Shown piece by piece: positions 45,806 through 46,119 of a DNA stretch of 46,119 nt. A program made the translations under genes and the position numbers. Numbering within the stretch: position 1 is the first letter of the stretch; every line of letters starts with the position of its first letter. The notes beneath the pieces are model-generated. The model searched no databases and was not told the origin of the DNA. It saw only the letters and a program-made list of their open reading frames with translations. This stretch comes from a virus: positions 64,001-110,119 of the IMG/VR virus record IMGVR_UViG_3300037087_000772; one strand, written 5' to 3'.

Positions 45806-46119
45806 TATATTCCAAAATAATGTTCTATTTGATCTTTTATATCTTCGATATCACCTTCTATTCCATGTTTATCATCATTTGGAAAACTAAGTACATCACC
45901 AGTTGGGAAATCAAAAATTTTATATTCCCAATCCCCTATATTATCATTTACATCGAATTGATATTCTGTTTCATCGATAGATATTACACCGATCCATCCA
46001 CCTAATCCAGCATTTTGTAAGTTCACAATTTTTACACCGTGTATCTTTTCTAACTCCTGAATTTCATCTTTTGGACTATATCCAGATTGCTCATTTACAA
46101 ATTCTTTGAAAGTTTTCAT
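45805..46119 (-). CDS. Tagged small protein at right edge
   Basis: A 104-residue protein whose ATG is the last codon of the window. N-terminus MKTFKEFVNEQSG is the closest match here to T4 IPIII MKTYQEFIAEA. The payload is acidic with a beta-hairpin (GVISIDETEYQFDV) and a C-terminal helix. No recognised family. Its stop overlaps the start of the solenoid gene. Confidence 0.8.
   Translation of the reverse strand: MKTFKEFVNEQSGYSPKDEIQELEKIHGVKIVNLQNAGLGGWIGVISIDETEYQFDVNDNIGDWEYKIFDFPTGDVLSFPNDDKHGIEGDIEDIKDQIEHYFGI

Noticed and set aside
1-46119. tRNA or rRNA genes
   Set aside because: No cloverleaf with a conserved T-loop (GTTCRANNC) or rRNA segment was recognised by eye; a covariance-model search would settle this.

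Overview
This 46 kb window is AT-rich, almost fully coding, and most likely part of a large tailed phage (T4-like or jumbo myovirus) infecting a Bacteroidetes host. Phage-type genes include a RuvC-like resolvase, dUTPase, amidase endolysin, GIY-YIG homing endonucleases and prohead-targeting tags. The host assignment rests on TAnnTTTG promoters, signal peptides ending in NAQ, a DUF4468-type secreted protein and A-rich leaders in place of clear Shine-Dalgarno sites. I see no large terminase, major capsid, portal, polymerase or tail sheath gene, so this is one segment of a larger genome.

Layout. 1-441: start of a receiver-domain protein running off the left edge. 0.5-2.6 kb: RuvC-like resolvase, a WYL-like protein and a small unknown. 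2.6-9 kb: a first cluster of proteins sharing a short N-terminal tag like the T4 internal-protein capsid-targeting sequence. 9-12 kb: a 1026-residue membrane protein made of about ten repeats. 12-20.4 kb: many small genes including dUTPase, a lipoprotein, SLOG, DUF5662, DUF2059 and NADAR proteins. 20.4-23.4 kb: ribbon-helix-helix (RHH) regulators, two secreted proteins and a frameshifted homing endonuclease. 23.4-30.1 kb: a host-derived proteostasis/translation block (DnaK, ribosomal protein bL31 type B, CCA-adding enzyme). 30.2-32.7 kb: a HAD phosphatase and two tagged ADP-ribosyltransferase-like paralogues. 32.7-41.1 kb: an AdoMet-decarboxylase-like protein preceded by two mini-ORFs, a second cluster of tagged proteins, a frameshifted nucleotidyltransferase, endolysin, GNAT, Nudix and a PanD-like aspartate decarboxylase. 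41.2-46.1 kb: a DinG/XPD-like Fe-S helicase, a second RHH plus GIY-YIG cassette, a second RHH plus membrane-protein cassette, and tagged proteins at the right edge.

The main result is a dispersed set of about 15 unrelated proteins with one N-terminal signature (roughly K-x-hydrophobic-x-x-F/Y-hydrophobic-x-E). It closely resembles the T4 capsid-targeting sequence and ends in a hydrophobic-x-E site like those cut by the T4 prohead protease. I infer a modular cargo of proteins packaged in the head and delivered with the DNA. Several tagged proteins have ADP-ribosyltransferase-like residue patterns, as does packaged T4 Alt.

Two promoter classes can be read directly. A TTWATATATAA box lies mostly 14-27 nt before start codons, including those of tagged genes and the endolysin, and is probably a phage late promoter. 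A host-type TTWTYTC-N12-TAnnTTTG promoter precedes the CCA enzyme, the bL31 block, two secreted proteins and a small gene, probably early expression.
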